A stretch of 43,942 nt of DNA from an uncultured Thermoanaerobaculum sp. (GTDB lineage: Bacteria; Acidobacteriota; Thermoanaerobaculia; Thermoanaerobaculales; Thermoanaerobaculaceae), in assembly GCA_937934115.1 (NCBI GenBank), contig CALHAH010000018.1, positions 1 to 43,942 on the forward strand, written 5' to 3'. Numbering within the stretch: position 1 is the stretch's first letter; every line of letters starts with the position of its first letter. Below are positions 15,813-24,429 of the stretch, one piece after another. The notes beneath the pieces were generated by a model. The model was given only the letters and a program-made list of their open reading frames with translations. It searched no databases and was not told the DNA's origin. The translations under genes and the position numbers were made by a program.

Positions 15813-16735
15813 AAGTCGCTGCCTCGCGCTGGCTGCTTCTTCTTGCCGGTACGGTTTTTGCGTGGCTACTTTTCCTTGAGGCGCAACCGAAAACGGTGTT
15901 GCATCTTGTTACGCGAGTTTCGGGACTGACGCTCTTTTTAGCTTTTGTCGTGCACCTGGCTATCGTTGGCACCCGTGCGCTACGACTTTTTTTGCTCAGT
16001 AGCGGTGCCCTTGCGGCGCGTTCGGCTTTTCTTCTCTTTACCGCCTCTCAAGCTGCTTCTGCCCTTTTGCCCTGGCGTTTAGGAGAGATGGTCTTGCCAC
16101 CGTTGGCCAAATGGACGGTGAAAAGCAAGCTTTCGCAGGGAGCTTTCTGGTGGCTGGCCGGGCGCTTTCTCGATCTGTGGTCTTTGGCCTGGGCAGTGGC
16201 TGCGTTAAGCCTTCTTGGGCTCCTCCCCTCACCTCTTTTGTATCCAGCTTTCCTGGTGCTTTCTTTCCTCGCCCTTTCGGCTTGGGTTTCCGTGCGTCGC
16301 CGGATTTGGCACGCGGCCATCCGCTGGCTCCCTAGCCGGCGCTTGCTGCGAGGGGCAGTGCGAGTGCGTCGGCTACTGGCGGGCTTATACCAGCAACCAG
16401 CGCGGGTGGTCGGGAGCGTTGCCCTGTCACTGGCAGCTTGGGCGCTCATTGTGGCGTTCACCAGTGTGCTTTGCCACGGTATGGGTGCACAACTTTCCCT
16501 CCGGCAGGTTTTTGTTTCCGTGCTGGGAGCAAGTCTAGGTGCTGCTGTTCCCATCGCGGGGCTGGGAAACCTGGGACCCCTAGAAGCTGGGTTTGCTTCC
16601 GCCTTGAGCCTGACCGGGGTGCCCGCTGCCCAGGCCCTGTCCTTGGGCTTTGCGCTCCATTTTTGGACTTTGGCTTTCCAACTGCTTTTGGGCTTGCCAG
16701 CGATAGCGGGGCTCGTTTTCACAGCAAGACCCTAA
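15809..16735 (+). CDS. Flippase-like (YbhN/LPG synthase TM region) membrane protein
   Basis: A 308-residue protein with about seven to eight membrane helices of the UPF0104/YbhN type. The family's late Gly-rich motif appears as AGLGNLGPLEAGFA (about residues 249-262). Members are thought to move or hold lipid-linked substrates, and some form the membrane part of lysyl-phosphatidylglycerol synthase. It starts inside the GT2 stop codon (ATGA) and ends the cassette. A role in moving the sugar-lipid made by the GT2 enzyme to the YfhO-like protein is inference from context. Confidence 0.82.
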   Translation: MKVAASRWLLLLAGTVFAWLLFLEAQPKTVLHLVTRVSGLTLFLAFVVHLAIVGTRALRLFLLSSGALAARSAFLLFTASQAASALLPWRLGEMVLPPLAKWTVKSKLSQGAFWWLAGRFLDLWSLAWAVAALSLLGLLPSPLLYPAFLVLSFLALSAWVSVRRRIWHAAIRWLPSRRLLRGAVRVRRLLAGLYQQPARVVGSVALSLAAWALIVAFTSVLCHGMGAQLSLRQVFVSVLGASLGAAVPIAGLGNLGPLEAGFASALSLTGVPAAQALSLGFALHFWTLAFQLLLGLPAIAGLVFTARP

Positions 16736-16799
16736 GATTTAGCGGCTGTACTTGTGGCGGTATACTCCTTTTGGAAACAACGCAGGAAGGAGGTGTGCT

Positions 16800-16979
16800 A
16801 TGCGCAACGTAATTTTGGCCCTCATCGTCCTGGCTGCCTTGGCTTTCGTGGTGGGTACCGTGGCCGCCTTTGGGCAAACCACATTCCTGGCCAAACCACC
16901 GGTGACGTTCTGGCGTGGTGCCGTGGGATTCCTGCTCTTCGCCATTGCTCTGGAGCTTTTACCGCCAGCGAAAGCCTAA
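16800..16979 (+). CDS. Small two-helix membrane protein
   Basis: A 59-residue protein with two hydrophobic segments (about 3-24 and 38-54) joined by a short loop, and no known family. The ATG has a very good AAGGAGG six bases upstream and a TATACT box at 16761-16766, which supports real expression. Its stop overlaps the convergent membrane-protein gene by four bases. The size and context could suit a regulatory subunit or stress peptide, but nothing in the sequence shows which. Confidence 0.7.
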   Translation: MRNVILALIVLAALAFVVGTVAAFGQTTFLAKPPVTFWRGAVGFLLFAIALELLPPAKA

Positions 16980-17833
16980 TTCTCTGTGAGGCCCCAGGCC
17001 TGGGGCCTTAAGGGCAAAAGCGCGCGCAGGAACACCCAAAGGTCAAATACCGCTACGGCGAACGGTAGAAAACCCAGGTAACCCAAGATCGGCATCTCGA
17101 AGACCTTGATGTGGCCTGCAAAGGGGACCGTGTATACCCATCGAGCCCAGGCAAAGTAATTCAAGCTTTCCCAAATCAAGCCGCACAGAGCACCGGCCGC
17201 AAGCAAAGCCAAAAAGCGCGAGCGGTCGCCCCGTTCAAAATCCCGCAGGAGGCAAGGGTTGCCCAACAAGAAGTTAACCCCTTCCAAAAGCAGAGGCCAA
17301 GCAAGCCAAACGTCCGCTGCAAAATATGGTGATGGCCAGGCCAGTGGCAAAAAAGCCAAGGGGAAACCTGCCAAGATCAAAACCCAGGCCACCTCGGCGG
17401 GGATGTGCCCACCCTTCCCCTTTGGCACGTGGCGAAGCGAGCCACGCACCAACTCGGTCAACAAAAGCAAGGCTGGGGTAATGGTGGCAAAGGCCCAAGC
17501 GTACCCCAACCCCCGCTCCGGCCAAGGGGGCAACCCCTGGTAATGCCACCACAGCTCGGGGCCACCAGCGCGCCAAAAGCGAGGTCGGTTGTAAAACTCA
17601 AAGAGAAGCCACGAAGGGATGGAAACGAGGGCTGCCAGGAGGAGTTCCCGGGGTTGACGGACAAGCCACGAGCGTCCCCGGGCGGCAAGCAAGCCATCGG
17701 CGGCGAGGATGACCCCGGTCCAACCCAAAGGCGTCAAGTTGCGGGCAAACCATTCCACCTGGGCAAGAGCCCCCGCGACACCAACGGCTACCGTTGCTAC
17801 CCCCAGCCAAAACCACCAGCCCACGCGTCCCAT
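16976..17833 (-). CDS. Polytopic membrane protein of unrecognised family
   Basis: A 285-residue protein with about eight hydrophobic segments. I cannot name the family. The most distinctive part is near the C-terminus: LIWESLNYFAWARWVYTVP, followed by a FEMPILGYLGFLPF segment. Dense Trp, Tyr, Glu and Asn residues in membrane context look like a conserved functional site. A similar FEFYN pattern earlier (about residue 78) hints at an internal duplication. It faces the small membrane protein gene tail to tail. Confidence 0.7.
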   Translation of the reverse strand: MGRVGWWFWLGVATVAVGVAGALAQVEWFARNLTPLGWTGVILAADGLLAARGRSWLVRQPRELLLAALVSIPSWLLFEFYNRPRFWRAGGPELWWHYQGLPPWPERGLGYAWAFATITPALLLLTELVRGSLRHVPKGKGGHIPAEVAWVLILAGFPLAFLPLAWPSPYFAADVWLAWPLLLEGVNFLLGNPCLLRDFERGDRSRFLALLAAGALCGLIWESLNYFAWARWVYTVPFAGHIKVFEMPILGYLGFLPFAVAVFDLWVFLRALLPLRPQAWGLTEN

Positions 17834-17876
17834 GGCGTTATTTTAATGCCAGGTGTACTCTTTCTTGGGAGGCACC

Positions 17877-18317
17877 ATGTGGTTAGGTGTGTGTGTTCTC
17901 TTCATGCAGGCGCTGCAAACACCACCCTTGGCCGTTGTGGTGCGCAGCGAAGGGGGCATCAACCCCAGCGAGGAAAGGGTCACGTTTTTCCACGACGGCA
18001 GGGTTTTGGTGGAATCGTGGTCTCTGGCGCAAAGGGAAAAGCACCAACGGTCTGGTCGGCTCGACCGGCAGGAGGTTGCCAGGCTTTCCAAGCTTCTCTC
18101 CCAAGCACAACGGGCAGGCTGGCCCCCGACCCTGAACCGGGCCAATGGGCCGCAAGCTGCCTTTGCCGTGACCCTTACCTGGTTGTGGCAAGGGAAGGAA
18201 AAAAGCGTTACCGGGTATACCTTTGGCGAGCCGCCATTACCTTATGAGTTCCAAAAGCTTGCTGAAGGGTTCTTGCAGCTGGCAGGAAAAGCTGTGGAAA
18301 CTGCCCCGCCCCGGTAA
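17877..18317 (+). CDS. Hypothetical exported protein
   Basis: A 146-residue protein with a short hydrophobic N-terminus (about 1-14) that may be a signal peptide. The mature part is mixed alpha/beta with no family I recognise. It starts at an ATG with GGGAGG just upstream. An earlier ATG eight codons away lacks one. The MacA-like gene follows 56 bases on with its own ribosome site, so co-transcription is possible. Confidence 0.65.
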   Translation: MWLGVCVLFMQALQTPPLAVVVRSEGGINPSEERVTFFHDGRVLVESWSLAQREKHQRSGRLDRQEVARLSKLLSQAQRAGWPPTLNRANGPQAAFAVTLTWLWQGKEKSVTGYTFGEPPLPYEFQKLAEGFLQLAGKAVETAPPR

Positions 18318-18373
18318 CCCGTAGCGCATCTCGTCGTAAACTGCTGTGGGCCGCAAGGCCTGGAGGCAGAAAC

Positions 18374-19639
18374 GTGAAAAACAAAACCAAAGTTGCACTC
18401 GGGGTTGTGGCCGTTGGCGTTTTAGCAGCCTTTGCCTGGAGCTTGGCCGGAAACAAAACAGGGGAAGCCGCACGGTTCCTTACAGCGCCGGTGACCCGGG
18501 GAACCGTGATTCAGTCGGTCACCACCACCGGTACGCTGGAAGCCCTGACCACCGTGAAGGTGGGCTCGCAGGTTTCCGGAATCATTGCGGAAATCCACGC
18601 TGACTTCAACGATCGCGTGAAAAAAGGGCAGGTGCTGGCGGTTTTGGATCCCACGCCCTTCGTAGCGGCGGTGAACCAAACCAAAGCGCAACTGGAAAGA
18701 GCCCGCATTCAAGCGCTGGACGCGGAAGCCAAGTACAAGAGGCAGCAAGCCCTCTTCGAGGCCAAGCTGGTGTCTGAAGATCAACTGGAAACTGCCCGCG
18801 CCGCCTATCACCAAGCTTTGGCGCAGGTCACCGAGCTGGAGGCGGCCTTGGAACGGGCGGAAACCAACTACCGCTACTCGGTGATTCGTGCCCCCATTGA
18901 TGGTGTGGTGGTTTCTCGGGATTACGACGTGGGGCAAACCGTAGCAGCCTCTTTTCAAGCTCCCACGCTTTTCACCATTGCTGAGGACCTCACACGCATG
19001 CGCTTGACCTGCGATGTGTCGGAAGCGGACATCGGCCAGGTGAAGGTGGGGCAATTGGTGGTTTTTTCGGTGGACTCGTATCCGGAAAAGCAGTTTACGG
19101 GTCGGGTGGCGCAAATTCGGCTTTCTCCCAAGATTGCCAACAACGTTGTCACCTACCCGGTGGTGGTAGAGGTGGAAAACCAGGAAGGCTTGCTTTTACC
19201 GGGAATGACCGCAGAAGTCCATATTCAGGTGGCAAAGGCCGAAGATGTTTTGCGCGTACCCGCCGCCGCTTTGCGTTTCCGGCCGGAAATGCTGGGGCTT
19301 GCGGTGGGGCCAATGAGGGCCAACGGTAACGCCCCGGGCCGGCGTCGGGAAGGCAGTCGGGGACCAAACCGAGCTTCCGGTTCTTTTGCGGCCCCCATGC
19401 AGCGTGCCGCCGCTCCTGGCGAGGAAAAGCTGGCTACCGTGTACCTGGCCGGGGAAAAACCCACTGATCCACTGCGGCCGGTGCGCTTCGTGCCGGGCCT
19501 TACCGACGGCCAATACGTGGAGGTACGAGGAGGAGAGCTGGGTGAAGGTCTGCGTGTGGTGGTGGGCCGGGCCACGGCACAGGCGGAGGAGGCTGGCGGT
19601 CTTGCTGGCTTCACCCGCATGGGTCCGCCCCGGCGGTAG
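18374..19639 (+). CDS. MacA-like periplasmic adaptor of an ABC efflux system
   Basis: A 421-residue membrane-fusion protein. It has an N-terminal membrane anchor (about 7-24), a split lipoyl domain (VGSQVSGIIAEIH and later RAPIDGVVV), a coiled-coil hairpin of about 90-160 rich in Ala/Glu/Leu, and a beta-barrel domain. A low-complexity Arg/Pro/Gly/Ala stretch lies at about 315-345, unusual for MacA and probably a loop insert. The start is a GTG with GGAGG upstream. It is followed nine bases later by its permease. MacA proteins link an inner-membrane ABC exporter to a TolC-type outer-membrane channel, and no TolC gene is in view. Confidence 0.88.
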   Translation: MKNKTKVALGVVAVGVLAAFAWSLAGNKTGEAARFLTAPVTRGTVIQSVTTTGTLEALTTVKVGSQVSGIIAEIHADFNDRVKKGQVLAVLDPTPFVAAVNQTKAQLERARIQALDAEAKYKRQQALFEAKLVSEDQLETARAAYHQALAQVTELEAALERAETNYRYSVIRAPIDGVVVSRDYDVGQTVAASFQAPTLFTIAEDLTRMRLTCDVSEADIGQVKVGQLVVFSVDSYPEKQFTGRVAQIRLSPKIANNVVTYPVVVEVENQEGLLLPGMTAEVHIQVAKAEDVLRVPAAALRFRPEMLGLAVGPMRANGNAPGRRREGSRGPNRASGSFAAPMQRAAAPGEEKLATVYLAGEKPTDPLRPVRFVPGLTDGQYVEVRGGELGEGLRVVVGRATAQAEEAGGLAGFTRMGPPRR

Positions 19640-19648
19640 GAGAAGACC

Positions 19649-20875
19649 ATGATCAACCCTATAGAGGTCTACAAGGTCGCTTTGGTGGCGCTGCGACGCA
19701 ACCCCATGCGTACGGCGCTTACCATGTTGGGGGTCATCATTGGCGTTGCCTGTGTGGTGGCCATGGTGGCCATCGGTCAAGGGGCTTCCTCAGCCATCCA
19801 AAGCCAAATTGGTGCTCTCGGTACCAACTTTATGATTGTTTTTTCGGGGTCCCGCGCCACAGGTGGGGTGCGTCAAGGGATGGGCTCCGTGCAGTCATTG
19901 ACCGTGGAGGACGCAGAAGCCATAGCCCGGGAGTGTCCATCGGTGGCGTTAGCCGAGCCTTCCGTACGGACGGTGGCGCAAGTGGTTTACGGCAACCAAA
20001 ACTGGTTCACCACTATTCAAGGCTCGGGTCCAAACTACCCCACCATCCGGGCTTGGGCCGTGTACAAGGGGTCTTTTTTTAGCGAGGAAGATATTAAAGC
20101 AGCCACCAAGGTGGCGGTGCTTGGAGCCACGGTAGTGGAAAACCTTTTTGGCTCCGCGCACGCCAACCCCGTGGGCGAAATTGTTCGCATTAAGGGAATC
20201 CCGTTTCGCGTCATTGGCGTACTGGAGAAAAAAGGCGGTTCCGCCGTGGGCCAGGATCAGGACGATGTGGTGGTTGTCCCCTACACCACCGTCCAAAAGC
20301 GACTCATGGGTATCACTCACATCCAAGCCATTATGGTCTCCGCCGTCTCACCCAAGGCCATTGACCGGGCTAGTGATGAGATTACCCAGCTGCTACGGCA
20401 GCGCCACCGTATTGGCAAAGGTCAAGAGGATGATTTTGTGATCCGCAGCCAACAGGACATTGCTTCCGCCGCCACACAAATGAGTAAGGTTTTGACGCTG
20501 CTTTTGGCCGCCATTGCTTCGGTTTCGCTTTTGGTTGGCGGCATTGGCATCATGAACATCATGTTGGTCTCGGTCACCGAACGCACCCGGGAAATTGGTG
20601 TGCGACGGGCCTTAGGTGCTCGCCGTGCGGACATCCGCTGGCAGTTCCTCATTGAAAGCTCCGTGATTTCTGGCCTTGGTGGCGTGGTGGGCATCGGTTT
20701 CGGTATCTTCATAGCCAGGCTTATTTCCCGCATTGGGGGTTGGCCCACCCTGGTGCAGCCACAAGTGGTAGCAGCGGCCTTTTTCTTTGCGGGTGTGGTG
20801 GGCATCTTCTTTGGCCTCTATCCGGCCGCCAAGGCCGCACGCTTGGACCCTATTGAGGCTTTACGTTACGAGTAA
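19649..20875 (+). CDS. MacB/FtsX-type ABC transporter permease
   Basis: A 408-residue permease. It has an N-terminal helix (about 24-44), a periplasmic MacB-like domain (about 45-270), then three C-terminal helices holding the FtsX signature SVTERTREIGVRRALGAR and ending PAAKAARLDPIEALRYE. The ATP-binding domain that MacB carries at its N-terminus, or that sits as a separate gene beside such permeases, is missing. Neither gene next to it encodes one. The ATPase must come from elsewhere if the system works. The permease ends 16 bases from the convergent macro-domain gene. Confidence 0.88.
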   Translation: MINPIEVYKVALVALRRNPMRTALTMLGVIIGVACVVAMVAIGQGASSAIQSQIGALGTNFMIVFSGSRATGGVRQGMGSVQSLTVEDAEAIARECPSVALAEPSVRTVAQVVYGNQNWFTTIQGSGPNYPTIRAWAVYKGSFFSEEDIKAATKVAVLGATVVENLFGSAHANPVGEIVRIKGIPFRVIGVLEKKGGSAVGQDQDDVVVVPYTTVQKRLMGITHIQAIMVSAVSPKAIDRASDEITQLLRQRHRIGKGQEDDFVIRSQQDIASAATQMSKVLTLLLAAIASVSLLVGGIGIMNIMLVSVTERTREIGVRRALGARRADIRWQFLIESSVISGLGGVVGIGFGIFIARLISRIGGWPTLVQPQVVAAAFFFAGVVGIFFGLYPAAKAARLDPIEALRYE

Positions 20876-20891
20876 AGGCAAGTTACATCCC

Positions 20892-21458
20892 TCATCCGTG
20901 GCCCGCCGTGGAACTTTGGGGAAAGAGTTCCCTGCAGGCTTTAAGAAAGTGCTCGGCAGTCTCTTGATCCCAGGCCACGAGGCGCACCTCCCGCACATGG
21001 CTTGCCTCGTTAAGAAACGCGCCGCACTCCGAAACAATGACCCGGCAGCCAGCAGCTTTGGGGTAGCCGAAAATGCCGGTGGATATTGCGGGGAGCGCAA
21101 CCTTTTCCGCCTTGAGCTCCTCCGCCCGCAAAAGTGCCTGGCGCACTGCCGAGCGCAGTTTTCTCTCTTCATCACCTTCCCCCCACACCGGCCCCACCGC
21201 GTGGATAACCCAACGGCAGGGCAACGCACCTGCCGAGGTCGCCACGGCGCCTCCCACCGGCACCGGCGCCAGTCGCTGGGACTCCTCTTGAATGATGGGA
21301 CCGCCTTTGCGAACGATGGCACCCGCCACCCCACCCCCGTGCGCCAGTTGGGAGTTGGCAGCGTTAACGATGGCGTCCACCTGCTCCTCGGTAATATCCC
21401 CTTTCACTACTATCATTTGGCCGTGGCCAACGGATTGTTGCCAAAGGACTTCCGCCAT
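20892..21458 (-). CDS. Macro-domain protein (ADP-ribose binding)
   Basis: A 188-residue single macro domain. The ligand-binding motifs are present: [18 protein letters not shown] (about 25-42) and the phosphate loop [11 protein letters not shown] (about 120-130). Proteins of this class bind ADP-ribose, and many remove ADP-ribose from O-acetyl-ADP-ribose, proteins or nucleic acids. The Asn of NAAN and the Gly-rich loop fit the MacroD/TM0508 type. The ATG at 21458 has GGGAGGAG just before it and is preferred to an in-frame start nine codons upstream. Confidence 0.9.
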   Translation of the reverse strand: MAEVLWQQSVGHGQMIVVKGDITEEQVDAIVNAANSQLAHGGGVAGAIVRKGGPIIQEESQRLAPVPVGGAVATSAGALPCRWVIHAVGPVWGEGDEERKLRSAVRQALLRAEELKAEKVALPAISTGIFGYPKAAGCRVIVSECGAFLNEASHVREVRLVAWDQETAEHFLKACRELFPQSSTAGHG

Positions 21459-21509
21459 GGGCTCCTCCCGCGCGATTGTAGCCAAACCCTTGGGAATGGG
21501 GCGGTCGGG

Positions 21510-21515
21510 TAGAAT
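21510..21515 (+). promoter_or_regulatory. -10 box of a probable leaderless mRNA
   Basis: TAGAAT ends exactly six bases before the GTG at 21522, and no ribosome-binding sequence lies between. The spacing equals that in front of the YfhO-like gene and the minimal zincin gene. Confidence 0.5.
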
Positions 21516-21521
21516 CCCCCT

Positions 21522-22283
21522 GTGCTGACCTTGACCCTGTCCGTGACCCTTTTAGCGTGCCCCCTCCACCCGGTTAGCCTTGACGTAGAGTTGGGGAAGC
21601 GAGCTTTGCCCGGGCTTCCTCCCGATTTGGCACGTCAGATTACCAAGTACCCGCAAGCCTTTCGCCAAGGGGCGGAAGCGGCTTTTGCGTACCCCCAAGC
21701 TCTTCACGCCGTGGGACCAGGCAACACCTTGGAAGAGGCGCTCCTGGCCCAGTGCGAGCGCTTGGTGCAAGCTATCCGCAACCACAGTAGTTTTGAGACA
21801 ATTACGGCCGGTTTTGGCGCCTTGGCCCACCTGGTGTGGGACCTTAATTTCCCCGTGGAAGCCTCGTCCCCCACAGAAGCGGCGGCCTTTGTTGCCTTTT
21901 TGCGCTCGCGCCTACCTCGTATTCCCGTGGTCTTTTACTCGGGGTACGAGATGGTGCCGTTTTCTTCCCGGGAAAGTTTGTGGCACTTCATCCTCACGGA
22001 AGCATCGCGAGTGCCACCGCTGCAAAAGGCCCTGATCGAAGACTTCCAAAGAGTTGGGGGTCCGGCCTTTTGGAACCGCTTTGACGATCGTTCCACCGCC
22101 TTTGGCGTGGCTTCGGTTAGCATGAACCGCGCCACGTCCCAGTACGTGGCTTTGGCCTCTTGGATTTGGCACCACGCCGGGGGTTTGGTGGTGCCTTTTC
22201 CCGGTGACGGCCGGCAAATCTTGGTTTGGAAAGGAGAGTTAAAACCTCGTGAAGCGCCTTTGCCTCGTCTCGGTGTCCGATAA
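21522..22283 (+). CDS. Hypothetical exported protein upstream of purH
   Basis: A 253-residue protein with a weak hydrophobic N-terminus (about 1-13) containing a Cys, possibly a signal or lipoprotein leader. The body includes His-rich helical stretches ([14 protein letters not shown] at about 99-112, and WIWHHAGG near the end). They recall zinc-binding helices of phospholipase C/S1-nuclease-like proteins, but I cannot assign it. Its last 35 bases overlap the start of purH in another frame. The GTG start lacks a ribosome site but has TAGAAT six bases before. Confidence 0.65.
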   Translation: MLTLTLSVTLLACPLHPVSLDVELGKRALPGLPPDLARQITKYPQAFRQGAEAAFAYPQALHAVGPGNTLEEALLAQCERLVQAIRNHSSFETITAGFGALAHLVWDLNFPVEASSPTEAAAFVAFLRSRLPRIPVVFYSGYEMVPFSSRESLWHFILTEASRVPPLQKALIEDFQRVGGPAFWNRFDDRSTAFGVASVSMNRATSQYVALASWIWHHAGGLVVPFPGDGRQILVWKGELKPREAPLPRLGVR

Positions 22284-23787
22284 AACCGGTATCGTACCCT
22301 TCGTCCAAGGTCTTAAAGGGTTAGGGTTTGACGTGTTGTCCACCGGTGGCACCGCTGAACTTTTGCGCAGCTCAGGCGTGGAAGTCACCGATGTGGCCGC
22401 TTGGACCGGAAGTGCAGAGATTTTGGGTGGTCGCGTCAAGACCCTACACCCCAAGGTGTTTGCGGGCATTCTTGCCAACCTGGAGGACCCGCAGCACCGA
22501 GCAGAACTAGCCCAGGTGGGGGGGGAAGCCTTCGAGCTGGTGGTGGTGAACCTTTACCCTTTCCAGCAAGTAGCCCAAGACCCCGCTGCCACGCTGGCAC
22601 AGGTCATCGAAAACATTGACATCGGCGGCCCTTCCCTGGTGCGAGCCGCAGCCAAAAACCACGCCCGCGTCGCGGTGGTGGTGGACCCGGCCGATTATGC
22701 TGCAATCCTCGCCTACCTCAAAAGCGAAGGGGCAATCCCGCTTTCGGTTCGGCGCGCCCTGGCCGTCAAGGCTTTTCGACACACCGCCGCCTACGATGCG
22801 GCCATTGCCGGTGAGCTTCCCCGCTTTTTAGATTTACCAGTACCGAAGCTGTTTCCGGCTTTAGCACCTTGGCTTCGGGCTGAAGAGGAGGCTCTGCGGT
22901 ACGGGGAAAACCCCCATCAGTGGGCGGTCTTTGCCCGCTCACCGCAAAGGTCAGGGTTTGCCGCCTTTCACCAGCTGCAAGGCAAGGAGCTTTCCTACAA
23001 CAACATCATGGATGCTGACGCGGCCTGGAACGCGGTTTGGGACTTGCCCGCCCCCGGTGTGGTCATCGTCAAGCATGCTAACCCCTGCGGGGCAGGCGTA
23101 GGGCAAAACCCCGCAGAGGCTTACCGTCTGGCCTTTTCCTGCGATCCGGTTTCGGCTTTTGGCGGGGTCATTGCCTTTTCCACACCTGTGGACGGTACGG
23201 CGGCGCAAGCAGTGGCTGAGCAATTTGCCGAAGTTGTCTTGGCACCGGAGTTTGCGCCTGAAGCTTTGCACGTCTTCGCCAAAAAGAAAAACCTCCGGGT
23301 GCTGCAGACCCCGCGGCCGAGAGGCGGCTTTCCCCGCCTTCGCGCCGTGGACGGGGGGCTTTTGGTGCAGCAAGCCGACGAAGGGTTTCCAGAAAGCTTT
23401 CGCGTGGTGAGCCGCCGGCAGCCCAGCCAGGAGGAATCCCAAGCTTTGAAGCTCGCGTGGCGGGTCGTCAAGCACGTGCTCTCCAACGCCATCGTCGTGG
23501 CAAACCACCGGCAAACCATCGGTATTGGTGGTGGGCAGCCATCCCGCGTGGATGCTTGCCGCCTTGCCGTGGCCCGGGCGCAAGCCTTTGGCCATAAGCT
23601 TGTAGGCGCAGTGGCGGCTTCCGACGCCTTTTTCCCTTTTCCTGACGGTGTGCAGGTCCTCGCCGAGGCCGGCATCAGTTGCATTGTCCAGCCGGGAGGT
23701 TCGGTTCGCGATGAGGAAGTGATACAAGCTGCCGACGAGCTGGGCGTGGCCATGGTGTTTACGGGACGCCGTCACTTCAGGCACTGA
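22249..23787 (+). CDS. purH: Bifunctional AICAR transformylase/IMP cyclohydrolase
   Basis: This does the last two steps of purine synthesis: formylation of AICAR and ring closure to IMP. The 512-residue protein has the MGS-like cyclohydrolase domain (1 to about 190; SVSDKTG, STGGTAELL, KTLHPKV) and the transformylase domain (about 200-512). The latter carries RYGENPHQ and the KHANPCG catalytic motif. The length is close to normal. The GTG start has a GGAG-type site and overlaps the previous gene by 35 bases. lolA follows three bases downstream. Confidence 0.97.
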   Translation: MKRLCLVSVSDKTGIVPFVQGLKGLGFDVLSTGGTAELLRSSGVEVTDVAAWTGSAEILGGRVKTLHPKVFAGILANLEDPQHRAELAQVGGEAFELVVVNLYPFQQVAQDPAATLAQVIENIDIGGPSLVRAAAKNHARVAVVVDPADYAAILAYLKSEGAIPLSVRRALAVKAFRHTAAYDAAIAGELPRFLDLPVPKLFPALAPWLRAEEEALRYGENPHQWAVFARSPQRSGFAAFHQLQGKELSYNNIMDADAAWNAVWDLPAPGVVIVKHANPCGAGVGQNPAEAYRLAFSCDPVSAFGGVIAFSTPVDGTAAQAVAEQFAEVVLAPEFAPEALHVFAKKKNLRVLQTPRPRGGFPRLRAVDGGLLVQQADEGFPESFRVVSRRQPSQEESQALKLAWRVVKHVLSNAIVVANHRQTIGIGGGQPSRVDACRLAVARAQAFGHKLVGAVAASDAFFPFPDGVQVLAEAGISCIVQPGGSVRDEEVIQAADELGVAMVFTGRRHFRH

Positions 23788-23790
23788 GCC

Positions 23791-24387
23791 ATGTTGCTGT
23801 CAGTTCTCCTGTTGACCGCAACCTCCTCCCCTTTGCAGCAGCTGGCCGCCAAGCTGCAGGCGGCGCCCGCGTGGCAAGCGAGTTTTGCCCAAATTTTCTT
23901 GCCCGCCGGCTTGAGTCGGGGCAGCGAGGAGCACGGGATCTTTACCTTTGCCCACCCATCGCGCGTGCGCTTCGACTACCACAGCGAGCCCCGACGGGTT
24001 TTTGCCGTGGATGGGGTTTTGGCAAGGATGGTGGATAGTGAGGCCGGCACCTGTCAGGCCGTGGAGCTCAGTGAGGGTTCTTGGGCCAGCTTACCCTTGG
24101 TGGCTCTCACGGACCCCGGGGCTTTGCGCGCGCTTTTTGCCGTGGAAGAGCAAAAGGAAACAATCACGCTCCTGCCTCGCCAGCCCAGCCCTCAGCTTGC
24201 CAGGGTGGTGGTGGGTCTAGGCCAGGAAGGCTTACCGCAAAAGGTCGTGGTGGAAGATGGCAGCGGCAACCGGAATGAATTCCGTTTTTCCCGCTGGCGA
24301 GCACAAGGAAGTTTTGCGAAGGACCTTTTTTCACCGAGCTTACCGGGACACCCTCCGTGCTCGCCCGGTGGTGACAACCCGCGGTAG
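23791..24387 (+). CDS. lolA: LolA-like outer-membrane lipoprotein carrier
   Basis: A 198-residue exported protein with a short N-terminal hydrophobic leader. The LolA pattern follows: WQASFAQIF, a GIFTFAHPSRVRFDY strand pair, then an FAVDG turn. LolA carries lipoproteins across the periplasm from the LolCDE exporter to the outer membrane. This supports a Gram-negative envelope. The C-terminal 15 residues (Pro/Gly-rich) look like an extra tail. It lies three bases after purH, and no functional link to purine synthesis is evident. Confidence 0.8.
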   Translation: MLLSVLLLTATSSPLQQLAAKLQAAPAWQASFAQIFLPAGLSRGSEEHGIFTFAHPSRVRFDYHSEPRRVFAVDGVLARMVDSEAGTCQAVELSEGSWASLPLVALTDPGALRALFAVEEQKETITLLPRQPSPQLARVVVGLGQEGLPQKVVVEDGSGNRNEFRFSRWRAQGSFAKDLFSPSLPGHPPCSPGGDNPR

Positions 24388-24429
24388 CAAAGGTAGGATA
24401 GCCGTGGCCGTAAGGCTTGCGGAGGTGGC

